From the NCBI RefSeq assembly GCF_041410465.1, contig NZ_CP166961.1:2232001-2296000 (forward strand): DNA of 64,000 nt, read 5' to 3'. The notes below the pieces were generated by a model that was not told the origin of the DNA, did not search any database, and was given only the letters and a program-made list of their open reading frames with translations. Both the position numbers and the translations under genes were made by a program. This document shows positions 8,563 to 17,956 of the stretch, one piece after another (the first letter of the stretch is position 1; each line of letters opens with the position of its first letter). This stretch comes from Thalassotalea sp. 273M-4. GTDB lineage: Bacteria; Pseudomonadota; Gammaproteobacteria; Enterobacterales; Alteromonadaceae.

Positions 8563-10011
8563 CTATGAAAATTGTATGCTCACAGCCACCACCATAGTAG
8601 TCGCTGAAAGAAGAATAAGTGCCAATAAAAACTTATAAACAAATTTGGCCCAAACCAACCAGTCGATTTTCGCCACCCCAAGACAGCCAATAAGCGAAGC
8701 TGACGTTGGGATAATAATATTGGTTAAACCATCTCCAAGTTGAAACGCCAATACGGCAACTTGGCGTGAGATCCCAATTAAATCCGATAATGGCGCCATT
8801 AACGGCATGGTTAAGGCCGCTTGCCCAGAGCCTGAAGCAATGAAAAAGTTAAATACCGATTGAAATAACAACATGCAAAGCGCGCTTAATTGCTTGGGCA
8901 AATCGCCAATCGCTTCACTAGCGCCATAAAGAATGGTATTGAGCACCGAAAACTCAGCGGGATTATCGCCACCAAGTAAAATAACTATGCCCTTGGCCAT
9001 TCCTACAATCAAGGCTGCAGGCAAAAGATCTTTTGCCCCTTGTTGAAAGGCATCGGATACTTGATGAATATCTAAACGTTTTCCGATGACGCTGATAACG
9101 CCAATCACACACGCCATTGTAAAAAACTGACTGGCAAGCTCGGGAATGTAATAGCCTCTTGCTGTCACCCCCCAGATAACCCAAATAATGGTGGCTAAAA
9201 AGGCCAATAAAACCACGCCATCAATTAATTGAAACGAGGGCATTGTCGATTGGCCCAGCTCACCACTTTGTTGTTTTTCTGCTTTTATCGAATGGGCGTA
9301 GCGCATGGTAAAGACAGTGCCAAATACGGTAAAGACTAACCAACAAACCATACGAAACTCAGCACCCGATAACAATGGTACATCGGCAATACCTTGGGCT
9401 ATTGCCACACTAAAAGGGTTCATCCAAGAGGTGGCAAAGCCAATTTGAGTGGCAACATAGGTGACCATCACTGTTGTGATGTTGTCATAACCTAGCGCGC
9501 GCATAAGGGGCAGTAAGACAATACAAAAGGCAATGGCCTCCTCCCCCATACCAAAGACCGCACCGGCCAACGAAAAGAGAATAAATAATATCGGAATAAA
9601 TAGAGTTTCAGCTTTTTTTACCCTGTAAATCAAGGCCAATATACCATTGTTAATGGCGCCTGTTTTCATTACCACGCCAAAGGCACCGCCGGTGATCAAG
9701 ATAAACATCATCACCCCAATGGCACTGCCCCATTTACTGCCAGACACCATGCCTTCAAAGGCAAAGTTAAAAAAACCAACCCCGCCTTGCTCGGCAAACA
9801 AAGGCACACCTTGGCTGGTGTCATTTAAAGTAAAGCTATCCGCGATTAAGGTCGCTTCTTGTGTTGGGGTTGCTGCACTGAGGCTAAACTTTCCAGCAGG
9901 CACCAAATGCGTTAATACGGCAGCGAATACCACCACAAAAAACAAAATAATAAAAGCATCGGGCATCCGCTTTGAACTGCTCACGGATGAGGTATATGTG
10001 GTTGTCGTCAT
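8563..10011 (-). CDS. YfcC/DcuC-family membrane transporter
   Basis: A 482-residue polytopic inner-membrane protein with about 11-13 hydrophobic helices. The N-terminus (M-P-D-A-F-I-I-L-F) followed by L-V-P-A-G-K-F and an exported loop matches the YfcC branch of the DcuC/ArcD superfamily, which includes C4-dicarboxylate carriers and basic amino-acid antiporters. Conserved G-M-G-E-E-A-I-A-F and a late G-D-G-L-T-N-I-I-I-P-T-S motif are present. It is translationally coupled to the isoaspartyl-dipeptidase-like gene and lies in the same direction as the TonB-dependent receptor upstream. Import of beta-Asp-Arg dipeptide, arginine or aspartate is inferred from context; the family alone does not fix the substrate. 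Confidence 0.8.
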   Translation of the reverse strand: MTTTTYTSSVSSSKRMPDAFIILFFVVVFAAVLTHLVPAGKFSLSAATPTQEATLIADSFTLNDTSQGVPLFAEQGGVGFFNFAFEGMVSGSKWGSAIGVMMFILITGGAFGVVMKTGAINNGILALIYRVKKAETLFIPILFILFSLAGAVFGMGEEAIAFCIVLLPLMRALGYDNITTVMVTYVATQIGFATSWMNPFSVAIAQGIADVPLLSGAEFRMVCWLVFTVFGTVFTMRYAHSIKAEKQQSGELGQSTMPSFQLIDGVVLLAFLATIIWVIWGVTARGYYIPELASQFFTMACVIGVISVIGKRLDIHQVSDAFQQGAKDLLPAALIVGMAKGIVILLGGDNPAEFSVLNTILYGASEAIGDLPKQLSALCMLLFQSVFNFFIASGSGQAALTMPLMAPLSDLIGISRQVAVLAFQLGDGLTNIIIPTSASLIGCLGVAKIDWLVWAKFVYKFLLALILLSATTMVVAVSIQFS

Positions 10012-10087
10012 GATTATGTAGCTATAGGTTAGGAGCGCTCATTATACACAATAAGCGCTTTTAAAATGAAACTTGATAGTCATAAAT

Positions 10088-10113
10088 CGGCAAAGCCCTA
10101 ATGGACTTTGCCG
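10088..10113 (-). terminator. Possible terminator after the TonB-dependent receptor
   Basis: A CGGCAAAG/CTTTGCCG stem with one mismatch in its upper part, followed on the minus strand by only a weak T-rich stretch. It may partly separate the receptor gene from the transporter-dipeptidase pair. Confidence 0.45.
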
Positions 10114-10119
10114 TCACGC

Positions 10120-13032
10120 TTACTTCATGAAATAGGTGAAAGATAAGCGGTAGTTAGCGCCTAAAGCGTCGTGGTTAATCGAGTCAAAACCACGGCTTGA
10201 GCCGTAAGCGACAGGGGGCTCTTCGTCAAGCACGTTATTCATGCTCAAGTTGATGTTAAAGTCTGCAAAATCGTACCCCATATTTAGGTTGATTTTGGTC
10301 CAACTATCTACATCACGTTCGCCATTACTGTCTAGCACACCTAACTCTTCAAGTTCATCGATGTTGCGACCGCGCATACCAGCTATATCGTCTTTATAGC
10401 TGTCGGTAAATTGTGCACTGATGCTTGAATAGAAGTGTTCACCAACCCAACCTAAACGAAGGTTGGCGATATTTTCTGGGTAGCGCCATGTGCCAATTAA
10501 CGCTTCCACTTCATCCGTGCTTGGTCGGTTACGATCAAACTTTAAGTAATGGGTGGCATCAAAGGCTAAGGTTAGCTTGCCCTCACCAAGGATAACGCTG
10601 TGATCGTATTTAAAGTCAAGGCCACTTACTTCTTGCTTACCTGTATTCATTAACTGAATAACATGGTCACGGTATAAAGGTAACTCATAATAACGCGGAT
10701 CATCATAGTCAATCCAGGCATCTAAAATTTCATTTAAGTTAGCACCTTGATCTTCAATGGTTAAACCAGCTTGGTCGGTAACATCACAAAGGTAGGGATC
10801 ATAAGACACCCCGATTTCACCTTCAGGAACCAAGCCACAAAAACGAACCGAAGCGTCCGTTAACGCGCGATCCAGTAATTGCGTCATATCGGTATCAACC
10901 AGATCTTCATGCTCAAATGCCCAGTAATCAAGTGACACATTGATATTGGCTGTTGGGCTGTAGGCAAAACCTAAGCTTACCGACTCAGACTCTTCTGGGC
11001 TTAAGTTTGCATTTCCAAGCTCCAATACGTTCGGGCTACGCTCATCGCCATAGCCTTCACAGTACAAGTCAGCAACCGCTGGATTTGCACCACAGTCATA
11101 AGTAGCCGTTGTTGCTCTTAGTTTGACCCCTGCTTGGGTTAAACTTGGCGCTCTAAAGGCGGTTGACCAAGAGGCACGCACAACTAACGAATCGATAGGG
11201 CGATACGTTAGTGCCACTTTGGGATTAAAGGTATCACCAAAGTCATCGTAATTATCGTAACGACCGGCAAGTTGCATCTCTAACTGATCGGTTAAAGGCC
11301 AGTAAAGCTCGGCAAACGATGCCCATTGTGTGCGGTCGGCTTCAGAGAAAGACGAACCAAAACCAAAGACATCAACAAGGTAGTCATTTTCTGAACGAGC
11401 ACGCGCATTTAATGATGGTACATCCGTAATTTCTTCTTTGCGCACTTCCATCCCAAAGGCGGCGCTGACCATGTGCTGGTTAAATTCGAATAACTCACCA
11501 GATAAGCGCGCATCCCAACCATAAACCGTACTTTCACCGTCACGAGTTGGTTTCTCTTGCGCCCGAGCTAAAATGGCGTCATTGTTTGCATCCCCTTCTA
11601 AAAATGGGTTGTACATACCCAGCAAGCTGCCGCTTGCACATGATACAGTATCTCCATCATAAGACGCTAAAGTGCCATCTGAGCACAACTCGCCATCTAC
11701 CGCTGCGGTATACTTGTAACGATTGTAAACCCCCGCAATAGCGACTTGCTCAGACTCAGACTTTGAAAGAGTGACGCCGGTTTCCCAATCCCAATCATTC
11801 CACTGACCCGATAATGTTGACACCAAACGAAACGCATCTGTGCTTACTTCAACTGTTCTTGGGGTAGCAAATCGTGCATCGTATTTAAAGCCCCAAAGTT
11901 TTTGATCAGCTTGGGTGTAATATGGATCAATCCAGATCGCATCAAAGAGTTGATCTTGCACCTCTTGTGGGAAAATTTCCAGCGCCGTTTCATTTACCCA
12001 AGGGCCGTCATCGTCGTCCAGATCTAAAATAGCTGAAGGTGATGATTTAGCCACAGACTCTGAATGTGAGTAGAAAAAGTCGGTATTCCAGAACATCTCA
12101 CCAATCTCTTTTGAGTAGGTAAACCCGGCCGAAGCGCTTTCTAGCTCTGGTAATAAAACATCGTCTTCATTACGATAATAGGCACAGATTTGTTCACCAT
12201 ATTCGGTGGTAACTAAATCGGTCTTACAATTAGGGTTGGCAATTTCATTGCCATCTTTTGCTGACCAGTAGTAAATGTTTGGCGTATTTTTAGGTAAGTA
12301 AGAGTATGAAGACTCAAGCAACGGCGACTTGGTAAAGTCACGATCTTGAGCGGTAAATTCTTCGCGTTTGTAATAGTCACCAAAAACGGTCAAATTGCCG
12401 TCAGCAAGGCTGGTACCAAAAATAAAGTTAATGTTGGTTTTCCCCTCACTAGAGGATTCAAAACTGTCTGCTTGCGAGACATTTAATTCTGCGCCTTGAT
12501 AGTTTTTCTTTAAAATGTAGTTGATAACACCAGCAACGGCATCGGCACCATAGGTTGCAGATGCCCCCGTTGCCAGTACTTCAACGCGCTCAATCGCGGC
12601 AAGTGGAATGCTGTTGATATCAACAAAATTTTGCGTGCCAGCGGCAAAAGAGCTTGCGGCAACGCGGCGACCGTTAATTAAGGTTAAGGTCGCGGATGGG
12701 CCTAAGCCACGAAGTGATGCAGCTGCTTGTCCTGCCGGTGTTGAGGTGGAAAGCGCGCCCGATTCTGAGGTACTAAACGAACCATCACCACCACGAGTTT
12801 GTCCTAATTGCAGCATCAGCTCTGAAACGCTACTGGCGCCTGAACGTTTAATCGCTTCACTGTCAATAATAACGAGTGGTTGTGCCCCCTCAAGATCGAC
12901 CCCCTTGATTTGAGAACCGGTCACGGTAATTTTTTCTATTTCGGATGTATTCGTCTCAGCGCTCTGTGCAACCGCTAGGTTAGAGACGCTGATCACAGTT
13001 AAGGCGATGAGCGATTTGTTAAACATCTTCAT
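10120..13032 (-). CDS. TonB-dependent outer-membrane receptor (putative cyanophycin-fragment uptake)
   Basis: A 970-residue receptor. Residues 1-22 are a signal peptide ending A-V-A-Q, followed by a TonB box region (I-E-K-I-T-V-T-G). The plug domain covers about 45-170, with S-L-R-G-L-G-P, L-I-N-G-R-R-V, R-V-E-V-L and G-A-D-A-V-A-G-V-I-N. The 22-strand barrel runs to the C-terminus, which ends in aromatic F-T-Y-F-M-K. A good Shine-Dalgarno (AGGGAG) precedes ATG 13032. It is divergent from the secreted cyanophycinase gene across a 508-bp shared promoter region and is followed by the transporter and dipeptidase genes, so uptake of the soluble dipeptides or oligopeptides released outside is a reasonable inference. 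The receptor sequence itself does not reveal the ligand. Confidence 0.9.
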   Translation of the reverse strand: MKMFNKSLIALTVISVSNLAVAQSAETNTSEIEKITVTGSQIKGVDLEGAQPLVIIDSEAIKRSGASSVSELMLQLGQTRGGDGSFSTSESGALSTSTPAGQAAASLRGLGPSATLTLINGRRVAASSFAAGTQNFVDINSIPLAAIERVEVLATGASATYGADAVAGVINYILKKNYQGAELNVSQADSFESSSEGKTNINFIFGTSLADGNLTVFGDYYKREEFTAQDRDFTKSPLLESSYSYLPKNTPNIYYWSAKDGNEIANPNCKTDLVTTEYGEQICAYYRNEDDVLLPELESASAGFTYSKEIGEMFWNTDFFYSHSESVAKSSPSAILDLDDDDGPWVNETALEIFPQEVQDQLFDAIWIDPYYTQADQKLWGFKYDARFATPRTVEVSTDAFRLVSTLSGQWNDWDWETGVTLSKSESEQVAIAGVYNRYKYTAAVDGELCSDGTLASYDGDTVSCASGSLLGMYNPFLEGDANNDAILARAQEKPTRDGESTVYGWDARLSGELFEFNQHMVSAAFGMEVRKEEITDVPSLNARARSENDYLVDVFGFGSSFSEADRTQWASFAELYWPLTDQLEMQLAGRYDNYDDFGDTFNPKVALTYRPIDSLVVRASWSTAFRAPSLTQAGVKLRATTATYDCGANPAVADLYCEGYGDERSPNVLELGNANLSPEESESVSLGFAYSPTANINVSLDYWAFEHEDLVDTDMTQLLDRALTDASVRFCGLVPEGEIGVSYDPYLCDVTDQAGLTIEDQGANLNEILDAWIDYDDPRYYELPLYRDHVIQLMNTGKQEVSGLDFKYDHSVILGEGKLTLAFDATHYLKFDRNRPSTDEVEALIGTWRYPENIANLRLGWVGEHFYSSISAQFTDSYKDDIAGMRGRNIDELEELGVLDSNGERDVDSWTKINLNMGYDFADFNINLSMNNVLDEEPPVAYGSSRGFDSINHDALGANYRLSFTYFMK

Positions 13033-13181
13033 AATTAACTCCCTGATTTATAGTGTTTTTATGTTTTTTAAATTTGGATTCTTAACGTATAACTTGAATA
13101 ACATAACTATCGATTCAGGTTGCTCAAACATGTTCTTTAATTAAACAGTTAAAGGATTTATCAGCGATCTTTATTGTATTT

Positions 13182-13197
13182 TTTGATTAAAATCACA
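13182..13197 (-). promoter_or_regulatory. CRP-like binding site
   Basis: The minus strand reads TGTGATTTTAATCAAA. The left half TGTGA is perfect, the spacing of six is right, and the right half TCAAA has one difference from TCACA. Located 150 bp upstream of the receptor start, it would fit catabolite control of a nitrogen- and carbon-rich polymer. This is a single-site match only. Confidence 0.4.
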
Positions 13198-13281
13198 GCA
13201 CACAAACAACGATGCCAGTAATTATGAAATTCAGGATTAAATTAGTTTTTAATTAAAAAGAAAGGCGAGTTTGAGCCAATC

Positions 13282-13301
13282 CTTGAAACAGAAGTTTCAA
13301 G
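13282..13301. repeat. Perfect inverted repeat, operator candidate
   Basis: CTTGAAAC, four bases AGAA, then GTTTCAAG. The 8-bp arms are exact. Its position mid-way between divergent promoters suits a regulator site, but no matching regulator gene is visible in the window. Confidence 0.4.
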
Positions 13302-13540
13302 TCTTATTCGTCAAACCACTCAGAAAGATGGAAATTTGAGTCGTTATATGTTGTAAGCGAGTTTACTTTACGGTACATATAAAAAAGGTCTTCGTTCGTT
13401 ATTCAACTTTATTCAGTTTGGCAACAGTTAAGGTTGAAGAAATAGTTAATAAAATTATTACCCTCGTTGCAAAAAAAAGTCAACAAGGTAATTACATTTT
13501 ATTTACTTGGATTGAGTTTTTTTGCAAACGGTGACCGAAA

Positions 13541-15322
13541 ATGCGTATAAAATCATTAAAAATAATCATATCTTCGCTTATATTAACGACTTCTCATGTT
13601 TCGTATTCAGCCTCCAATGAGCAACTATTTTTAGTCGGCGGTGGTCTAAAAACATGTTCAAGTATGAATCAATCACAGTGTGAAAAAAGTGATAGACAAC
13701 AGATAAGCCCATCGACGAGCGAGCTAAAACAGGGTAAATCGGGCCCCCTGTTTAAAGTAAACAATAGCAAAATTGAACAGCTACGCGGTTTGCTTATCCC
13801 CCACTATCCAGCGCAATACCATCAAGGCTTGTTGTCATTGTTAAAGCAAATAAAAAAACACAGCAAGCAAGCATCACTGAGCAAAAATCAACTAAGATCT
13901 TATTTCAAACAATTTGACCTCAAAGGCATGATCCCAGCCCTATCAGATCCTGAATATTATCTATTGCTTGATGTGTTAGAAGTGGCGGTCGTTGATACAC
14001 AGGCGAATAAACGATTAAAAGAAAAAGTGTTTTTAACCCAATCAAAAGATTCTCATAGCGTTTTTTTATACCAAGAGTTTGTTCGCTTAGCAGGCAAAAA
14101 ATCGAAAGCGAGTAAACCTAATATTTTGGTCTTAACGGCGTCTGCACGTGACCCTTTTGAGGCGGCAGATTTTTATCAACAAGCGTTTACCCAAGCAGGG
14201 GCTAATGCCTACTGGTTACCGCTTGATGCTACCTTACAAGCCGTTTGGCAAATGGATGGGGATTTAGCTCAGCACTGTCAACGCATTGATTCTTATCGAC
14301 TCAAGCACAACGGTTCGTACAATAGACAAGCGGTCTACCCAGATTTAGTCGAAAAGCAAATCAATACGTGTCTCAATCAAAGTGCGGTAAAGCAACTTGT
14401 CGCATCTGTTGATGGTATTTTCATTAACGGAGGTGATCAATCACTGACCAATAAAGCCTTTAAAAATAATGATGGTAGTGACTCCGAAATTCTATCGATT
14501 ATTAAGCAACGACTCGCCCAGAATAATATCTTAATTGGTGGCACCAGTGCCGGCACTGCGGTGATGTCGGGCGCGAGTAAGCAATACCCAAACACCGTCA
14601 TGATCACCAATGGACGCAGTGAAGACGCCATTTTTAGAGGCGCAAAAGCCGATGTGCTACCGACCGAAGGCTGTCAAAAGTCAAATCGCTGTGATCTAGA
14701 TTTACGCCATTCAGATCTGACCTACAATTCAACTGGCGGCTTGGGATTATTTGATTATGGCATCTTAGATACCCACTTTAGTGAGCGTGGTAGACAAGGA
14801 CGATTAGCCGTATTAACCAAACACACGGGTGCTAAATACGCCTTCGGGGTTGATGAAGCTACCGCTTTAGTGGTGTCAAAAAATAATACCAACCAATCCA
14901 TTCAGTTAGATGTTTTAGGCAAAGCTGGGGTTTTCATTATTGAAAATAGCGTAATGGACAAACAGGATCAGCTTACAACCCACTATTTAACCGCGCACGA
15001 CTTTGCCACCCTAGCATCCAATAAATTAACCATGACATTTGCTGATATCAAACAAGCAGTGCCTAAATCAGCACAGCAAACAACCGAAGTGACTGACAAT
15101 ATTTTTTCCCAAACAAACTATCAACAATGGGCTAATAGATTGTGTTTAGGTGAATTTTACAGCGCTAAAGCGGCATTTGATTTTAAACAACAGCGCAAAG
15201 AGATCACTTTATCGAGCAGTGCTAATTTTAAAGCAAGCAAAGCCGTGATAAGCGCGAAACAACCGAGTGACGAGCGACAACAGCCACTCTGCTCTTATCA
15301 AAATTTGGCTTTATTTTTATAA
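13541..15322 (+). CDS. Secreted cyanophycinase-like serine peptidase (S51 family)
   Basis: Cyanophycinases cut the storage polymer cyanophycin (a poly-Asp backbone with Arg side chains) into beta-Asp-Arg dipeptides. The protein has 593 residues and a signal peptide (about 1-24, ending Y-S-A-S), so it should act outside the cytoplasm like the CphE type. A region at about 50-190 precedes the peptidase fold and is not found in the short cytosolic CphB enzymes. The S51 core shows V-L-T-A-S-A-R, N-G-G-D-Q, the nucleophile elbow G-G-T-S336-A-G-T, and D410-T-H412-F-S-E-R-G-R, the counterpart of the cyanophycinase D-Q-H-F-S-Q-R-G-R motif. It is divergent from the TonB-dependent receptor. A related S51 peptidase with another substrate is possible, but the adjacent isoaspartyl dipeptidase supports this call. 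Confidence 0.82.
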   Translation: MRIKSLKIIISSLILTTSHVSYSASNEQLFLVGGGLKTCSSMNQSQCEKSDRQQISPSTSELKQGKSGPLFKVNNSKIEQLRGLLIPHYPAQYHQGLLSLLKQIKKHSKQASLSKNQLRSYFKQFDLKGMIPALSDPEYYLLLDVLEVAVVDTQANKRLKEKVFLTQSKDSHSVFLYQEFVRLAGKKSKASKPNILVLTASARDPFEAADFYQQAFTQAGANAYWLPLDATLQAVWQMDGDLAQHCQRIDSYRLKHNGSYNRQAVYPDLVEKQINTCLNQSAVKQLVASVDGIFINGGDQSLTNKAFKNNDGSDSEILSIIKQRLAQNNILIGGTSAGTAVMSGASKQYPNTVMITNGRSEDAIFRGAKADVLPTEGCQKSNRCDLDLRHSDLTYNSTGGLGLFDYGILDTHFSERGRQGRLAVLTKHTGAKYAFGVDEATALVVSKNNTNQSIQLDVLGKAGVFIIENSVMDKQDQLTTHYLTAHDFATLASNKLTMTFADIKQAVPKSAQQTTEVTDNIFSQTNYQQWANRLCLGEFYSAKAAFDFKQQRKEITLSSSANFKASKAVISAKQPSDERQQPLCSYQNLALFL

Positions 15323-15451
15323 ACAGAAGCCGGCGCTGACCAAGCAACCTAAAAAATTAATAACCTTTTATTAAACACCCATTCACAACCCGATAAATTT
15401 GTGTGATATTAACGGGGCATAGATTGATTAAGATTAAGCAAAGGTGGGGAA

Positions 15452-15802
15452 ATGAGCGATGTAGCTGAACGAGCTGAACCAACAATTGGGGCAGCAAAAC
15501 TGGTTTATGTGCTTTACGTTGCGGGGCTGTTTTTTGGGATCACAGGCCTAGTTGGGGTTATTATTGCGTATATCAACAAGAGTGAAGCGCCAGAATGGTT
15601 AAAATCCCATTATCAATTTCAAATTCGAACCTTCTGGATTGGTGCTGTTTTTATGATTGTGGCGACACTACTGACCTTGGTATTGATAGGATGGTTACTG
15701 TGGTTATTTTGGATTATATGGTTGGTTGTACGATGCGTGAAAGGCTATCAAGCCCTTGATGCCGACTTACCAGTAGCTAACGTAAAAACGTGGATGTTTT
15801 AA
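15452..15802 (+). CDS. DUF4870/COG3671-like small membrane protein
   Basis: A 116-residue inner-membrane protein with three hydrophobic segments (about 18-42, 66-84 and 86-98). The sequence W-L-K-S-H-Y-Q-F-Q-I-R-T-F-W-I between helices 1 and 2 is the hallmark of this family (usually S-H-x-x-F-Q-x-R-T-F-W). A Shine-Dalgarno (GGTGGGG) precedes ATG 15452. The family has no established function. The gene stands alone, 15 bp from the end of the convergent diguanylate cyclase gene. Confidence 0.75.
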   Translation: MSDVAERAEPTIGAAKLVYVLYVAGLFFGITGLVGVIIAYINKSEAPEWLKSHYQFQIRTFWIGAVFMIVATLLTLVLIGWLLWLFWIIWLVVRCVKGYQALDADLPVANVKTWMF

Positions 15803-15817
15803 CCGCAGCGCCCAATA

Positions 15818-17095
15818 TCAAATAATGGGGTTGTTGTTAAATGCAACCCGATTTTTTCCGGCTCGCTTTGCTCGGTACAAAGCGATGTCGGCCTTGGCGA
15901 CAATAGCGCTTAAATCATGATGTTCTACATCAAGCTCTGCAACGCCCATACTGGTACTAAAGTGTAGTTTAACCCCGTGAACTTCAACCGATAGATTGGC
16001 TATTTTAGTGATCAATCGATTGGCTAATTGAAAAGCAACGTCACCTGTTTCTCCAGGCAGAACCAATAAAAATTCATCGCCCCCCCAACGCCCCATTAAA
16101 TCACTTCGTCGAAGCCAACTTTGACAATGGAAACTAAATTTTTTCAATACTTCATCGCCCATTTCATGGCCATAAGTGTCGTTAATGGCTTTAAAATTAT
16201 CCAAGTCGACCATAACACAAGACAGAGGCTGATTATGTTTTATTGCGAGGGCGATTTCTTGTTCAATTTTTTCAACCAACGACGCGCGATTTAAGACTTG
16301 GGTGAGGCCATCGAAAGTGGCTTGGTGGGTTATTTTTTGCTGCAGTAAATATTTATCGGTAATATCGACAAGCGAGACTAGCACGGCAAATTTACCTCGC
16401 CAATCAATTCTTTTAGAGATCAAATTAACCCAAATTTTTTCACCTTGTACGGTGATATTAGGCTTTTCATACTGCAAAGAGTCCACTTCACCACTTATTA
16501 ACTTGTTATATTCGAGTTTTGCTCTGGCCTGCTCTTCTTTAGGAATAAACGGTAAAATAGAGGGCAAAGACATTACCGTATCGGCAGAGTCACAACCAAC
16601 CATAGTGGCGTATGCTTGATTACAAAAAATGGGCTTAAAGTTATCATGCACTAATATCGCTTGCATCGAGCTCTCAACCAATTGCTGATACCGCTCTTCT
16701 ATATCCACGAGTTGTTTTTGTGCTTGGACTAAGTCAGTTACATCAATCACCGCCACTTCAATAGCACCTTGACCCTCAAACTCAATAAACATTTCGATAC
16801 TTAAAACATCATGTACTTGTTTTGTCGGCCCAAGGTGACTGACCAAGCTAACGCCAAATGGAATGTCTTTTTGCAGTATTTTTTGCTGCCGTTCTTTACA
16901 TATTTGATGCTGTTGAGCAGGCAATAAACTTAGATACGAGCTCAAATGAAGAACTTCATTGGCATCTTTAAAGCCCAATTTTTTCGCGTAGCCTTCATCC
17001 ACTTTTAAAACTTTAAAGTTACGGTGAATTAAAGCGCCGTAATAAGGGGCGTGGATTTTGTCAAGATTCCTTAAAAGAGAATTAATGATTGTCAT
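15818..17095 (-). CDS. PAS-PAS-GGDEF diguanylate cyclase
   Basis: A 425-residue cytoplasmic protein predicted to make cyclic di-GMP from GTP. Two PAS-like sensory modules occupy about 20-125 and 132-250 (the second has A-I-L-V-H-D and I-F-C-N-Q-A-Y), ending in the linker D-I-T-D-K. The GGDEF domain runs from about 258 to 420: D-G-L-T-Q-V-L-N-R, D-L-D-N-F-K-x-I-N-D, and the intact active site G338-G-D-E-F342. The inhibitory site R329-x-x-D332 sits five residues before it, so product inhibition is expected. There is no membrane segment or signal peptide. The ligand of the PAS domains is unknown. Confidence 0.92.
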   Translation of the reverse strand: MTIINSLLRNLDKIHAPYYGALIHRNFKVLKVDEGYAKKLGFKDANEVLHLSSYLSLLPAQQHQICKERQQKILQKDIPFGVSLVSHLGPTKQVHDVLSIEMFIEFEGQGAIEVAVIDVTDLVQAQKQLVDIEERYQQLVESSMQAILVHDNFKPIFCNQAYATMVGCDSADTVMSLPSILPFIPKEEQARAKLEYNKLISGEVDSLQYEKPNITVQGEKIWVNLISKRIDWRGKFAVLVSLVDITDKYLLQQKITHQATFDGLTQVLNRASLVEKIEQEIALAIKHNQPLSCVMVDLDNFKAINDTYGHEMGDEVLKKFSFHCQSWLRRSDLMGRWGGDEFLLVLPGETGDVAFQLANRLITKIANLSVEVHGVKLHFSTSMGVAELDVEHHDLSAIVAKADIALYRAKRAGKNRVAFNNNPII

Positions 17096-17408
17096 AATGC
17101 CTTAGTGATATATCAATAGCGTTAAGCAACAAGGAAAGTATTTTAGTAACACAGACTTAAGTGTAGAATATGGTGTGCTAAATACGTTGGCTAAATGCTC
17201 AATTAACTCCCTTTCAACATTTAATTGCTAAAAGGTTTCCTCAAACGGCTAATTATTCAAACTTGGTGATAACAGATCATTTAAAAAAAGATCGTTGTAG
17301 TTCTAGAAAACGTCAAAAATATGCCATTATTAAAAGCACTCACATACGAATAGCAACCCACCCTTTTACCCTCAACATATGGGTAATGATGAACATAGAG
17401 AGAAAGAG
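17096..17408. other. Intergenic region, divergent promoters
   Basis: A 313-bp gap between the leftward diguanylate cyclase gene and the rightward META lipoprotein gene. AT-rich, presumably holding both promoters; no repeat, RNA or small gene was recognised. Confidence 0.4.
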
Positions 17409-17822
17409 ATGAAATTAGTTTTAGCTTTAGCTGTTATTTTTAGCATGCTTTTGACAGCCTGCTCTCCGGCCCCAATTAAAACGTCTGAATTAGCGGGCAA
17501 CTGGCAATTAGCTTCTTTTACCGGTAATGAAACATTGCAAGTTCAAGGAGATGAACCCATTACGTTAAACTTTGACTCAACTAAACAAAGCATAAATGGA
17601 TTTGCCGGTTGTAACCGATACTTTGGTCAGTACGACTTATCTGATGGCAAGCTCAGTTTTTCTAAAATGGGAATGACGAAAATGTTATGCCAAGAAAACA
17701 ATGAGATAGAACTGTATTTTATGGAGCAATTAAAGTCAGTTGCAGGTGCGCAAATACGTTCGGGTAAGTTGCAATTAACCAGTAGCAATGGCGATGTATT
17801 GCTTGAACTCACTCGTGGTTAA
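17409..17822 (+). CDS. META-domain lipoprotein (HslJ-like)
   Basis: 137 residues from ATG 17409. This start is preferred over the in-frame ATG at 17379 because it has a purine-rich ribosome site (GAGAAAGAG) directly upstream and begins a clean lipoprotein signal, M-K-L-V-L, with lipobox L-T-A-C and Cys18. The rest is one META domain: L-A-G-N-W-Q-L-A-S-F, I-N-G-F-A-G-C-N-R-Y-F-G, and M-T-K-M-L-C. E. coli HslJ, with the same fold, is linked to heat and novobiocin tolerance, but the molecular role of the family is not settled. A strong bidirectional terminator follows. Confidence 0.85.
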   Translation: MKLVLALAVIFSMLLTACSPAPIKTSELAGNWQLASFTGNETLQVQGDEPITLNFDSTKQSINGFAGCNRYFGQYDLSDGKLSFSKMGMTKMLCQENNEIELYFMEQLKSVAGAQIRSGKLQLTSSNGDVLLELTRG

Positions 17823-17857
17823 GATATAGCTAAATGCCTTTATTGGCTGCAGCAGAT

Positions 17858-17896
17858 AAAAAGCACCAAAAGAGCTGACTCTATTGGTGCTTTTTT
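17858..17896. terminator. Bidirectional terminator, META lipoprotein / dsbC
   Basis: AAAAGCACCAA pairs with TTGGTGCTTTT across a 14-nt loop, with A and T runs on both flanks. It serves the convergent genes ending at 17822 (+) and 17957 (-). Confidence 0.85.
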
Positions 17897-17956
17897 GAAA
17901 CAACTTATTTACCATCTGCCGTTTTAACGTATTTGCTTGGCTGATAGCGCAAAACC

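Larger units (their letters stand above)
13033..13540. promoter_or_regulatory. Divergent promoter region, receptor / cyanophycinase
   Basis: A 508-bp AT-rich region between divergent genes. It holds a CRP-like site at 13182-13197 and a perfect inverted repeat at 13282-13301. No coding frame could be supported here. Confidence 0.5.
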
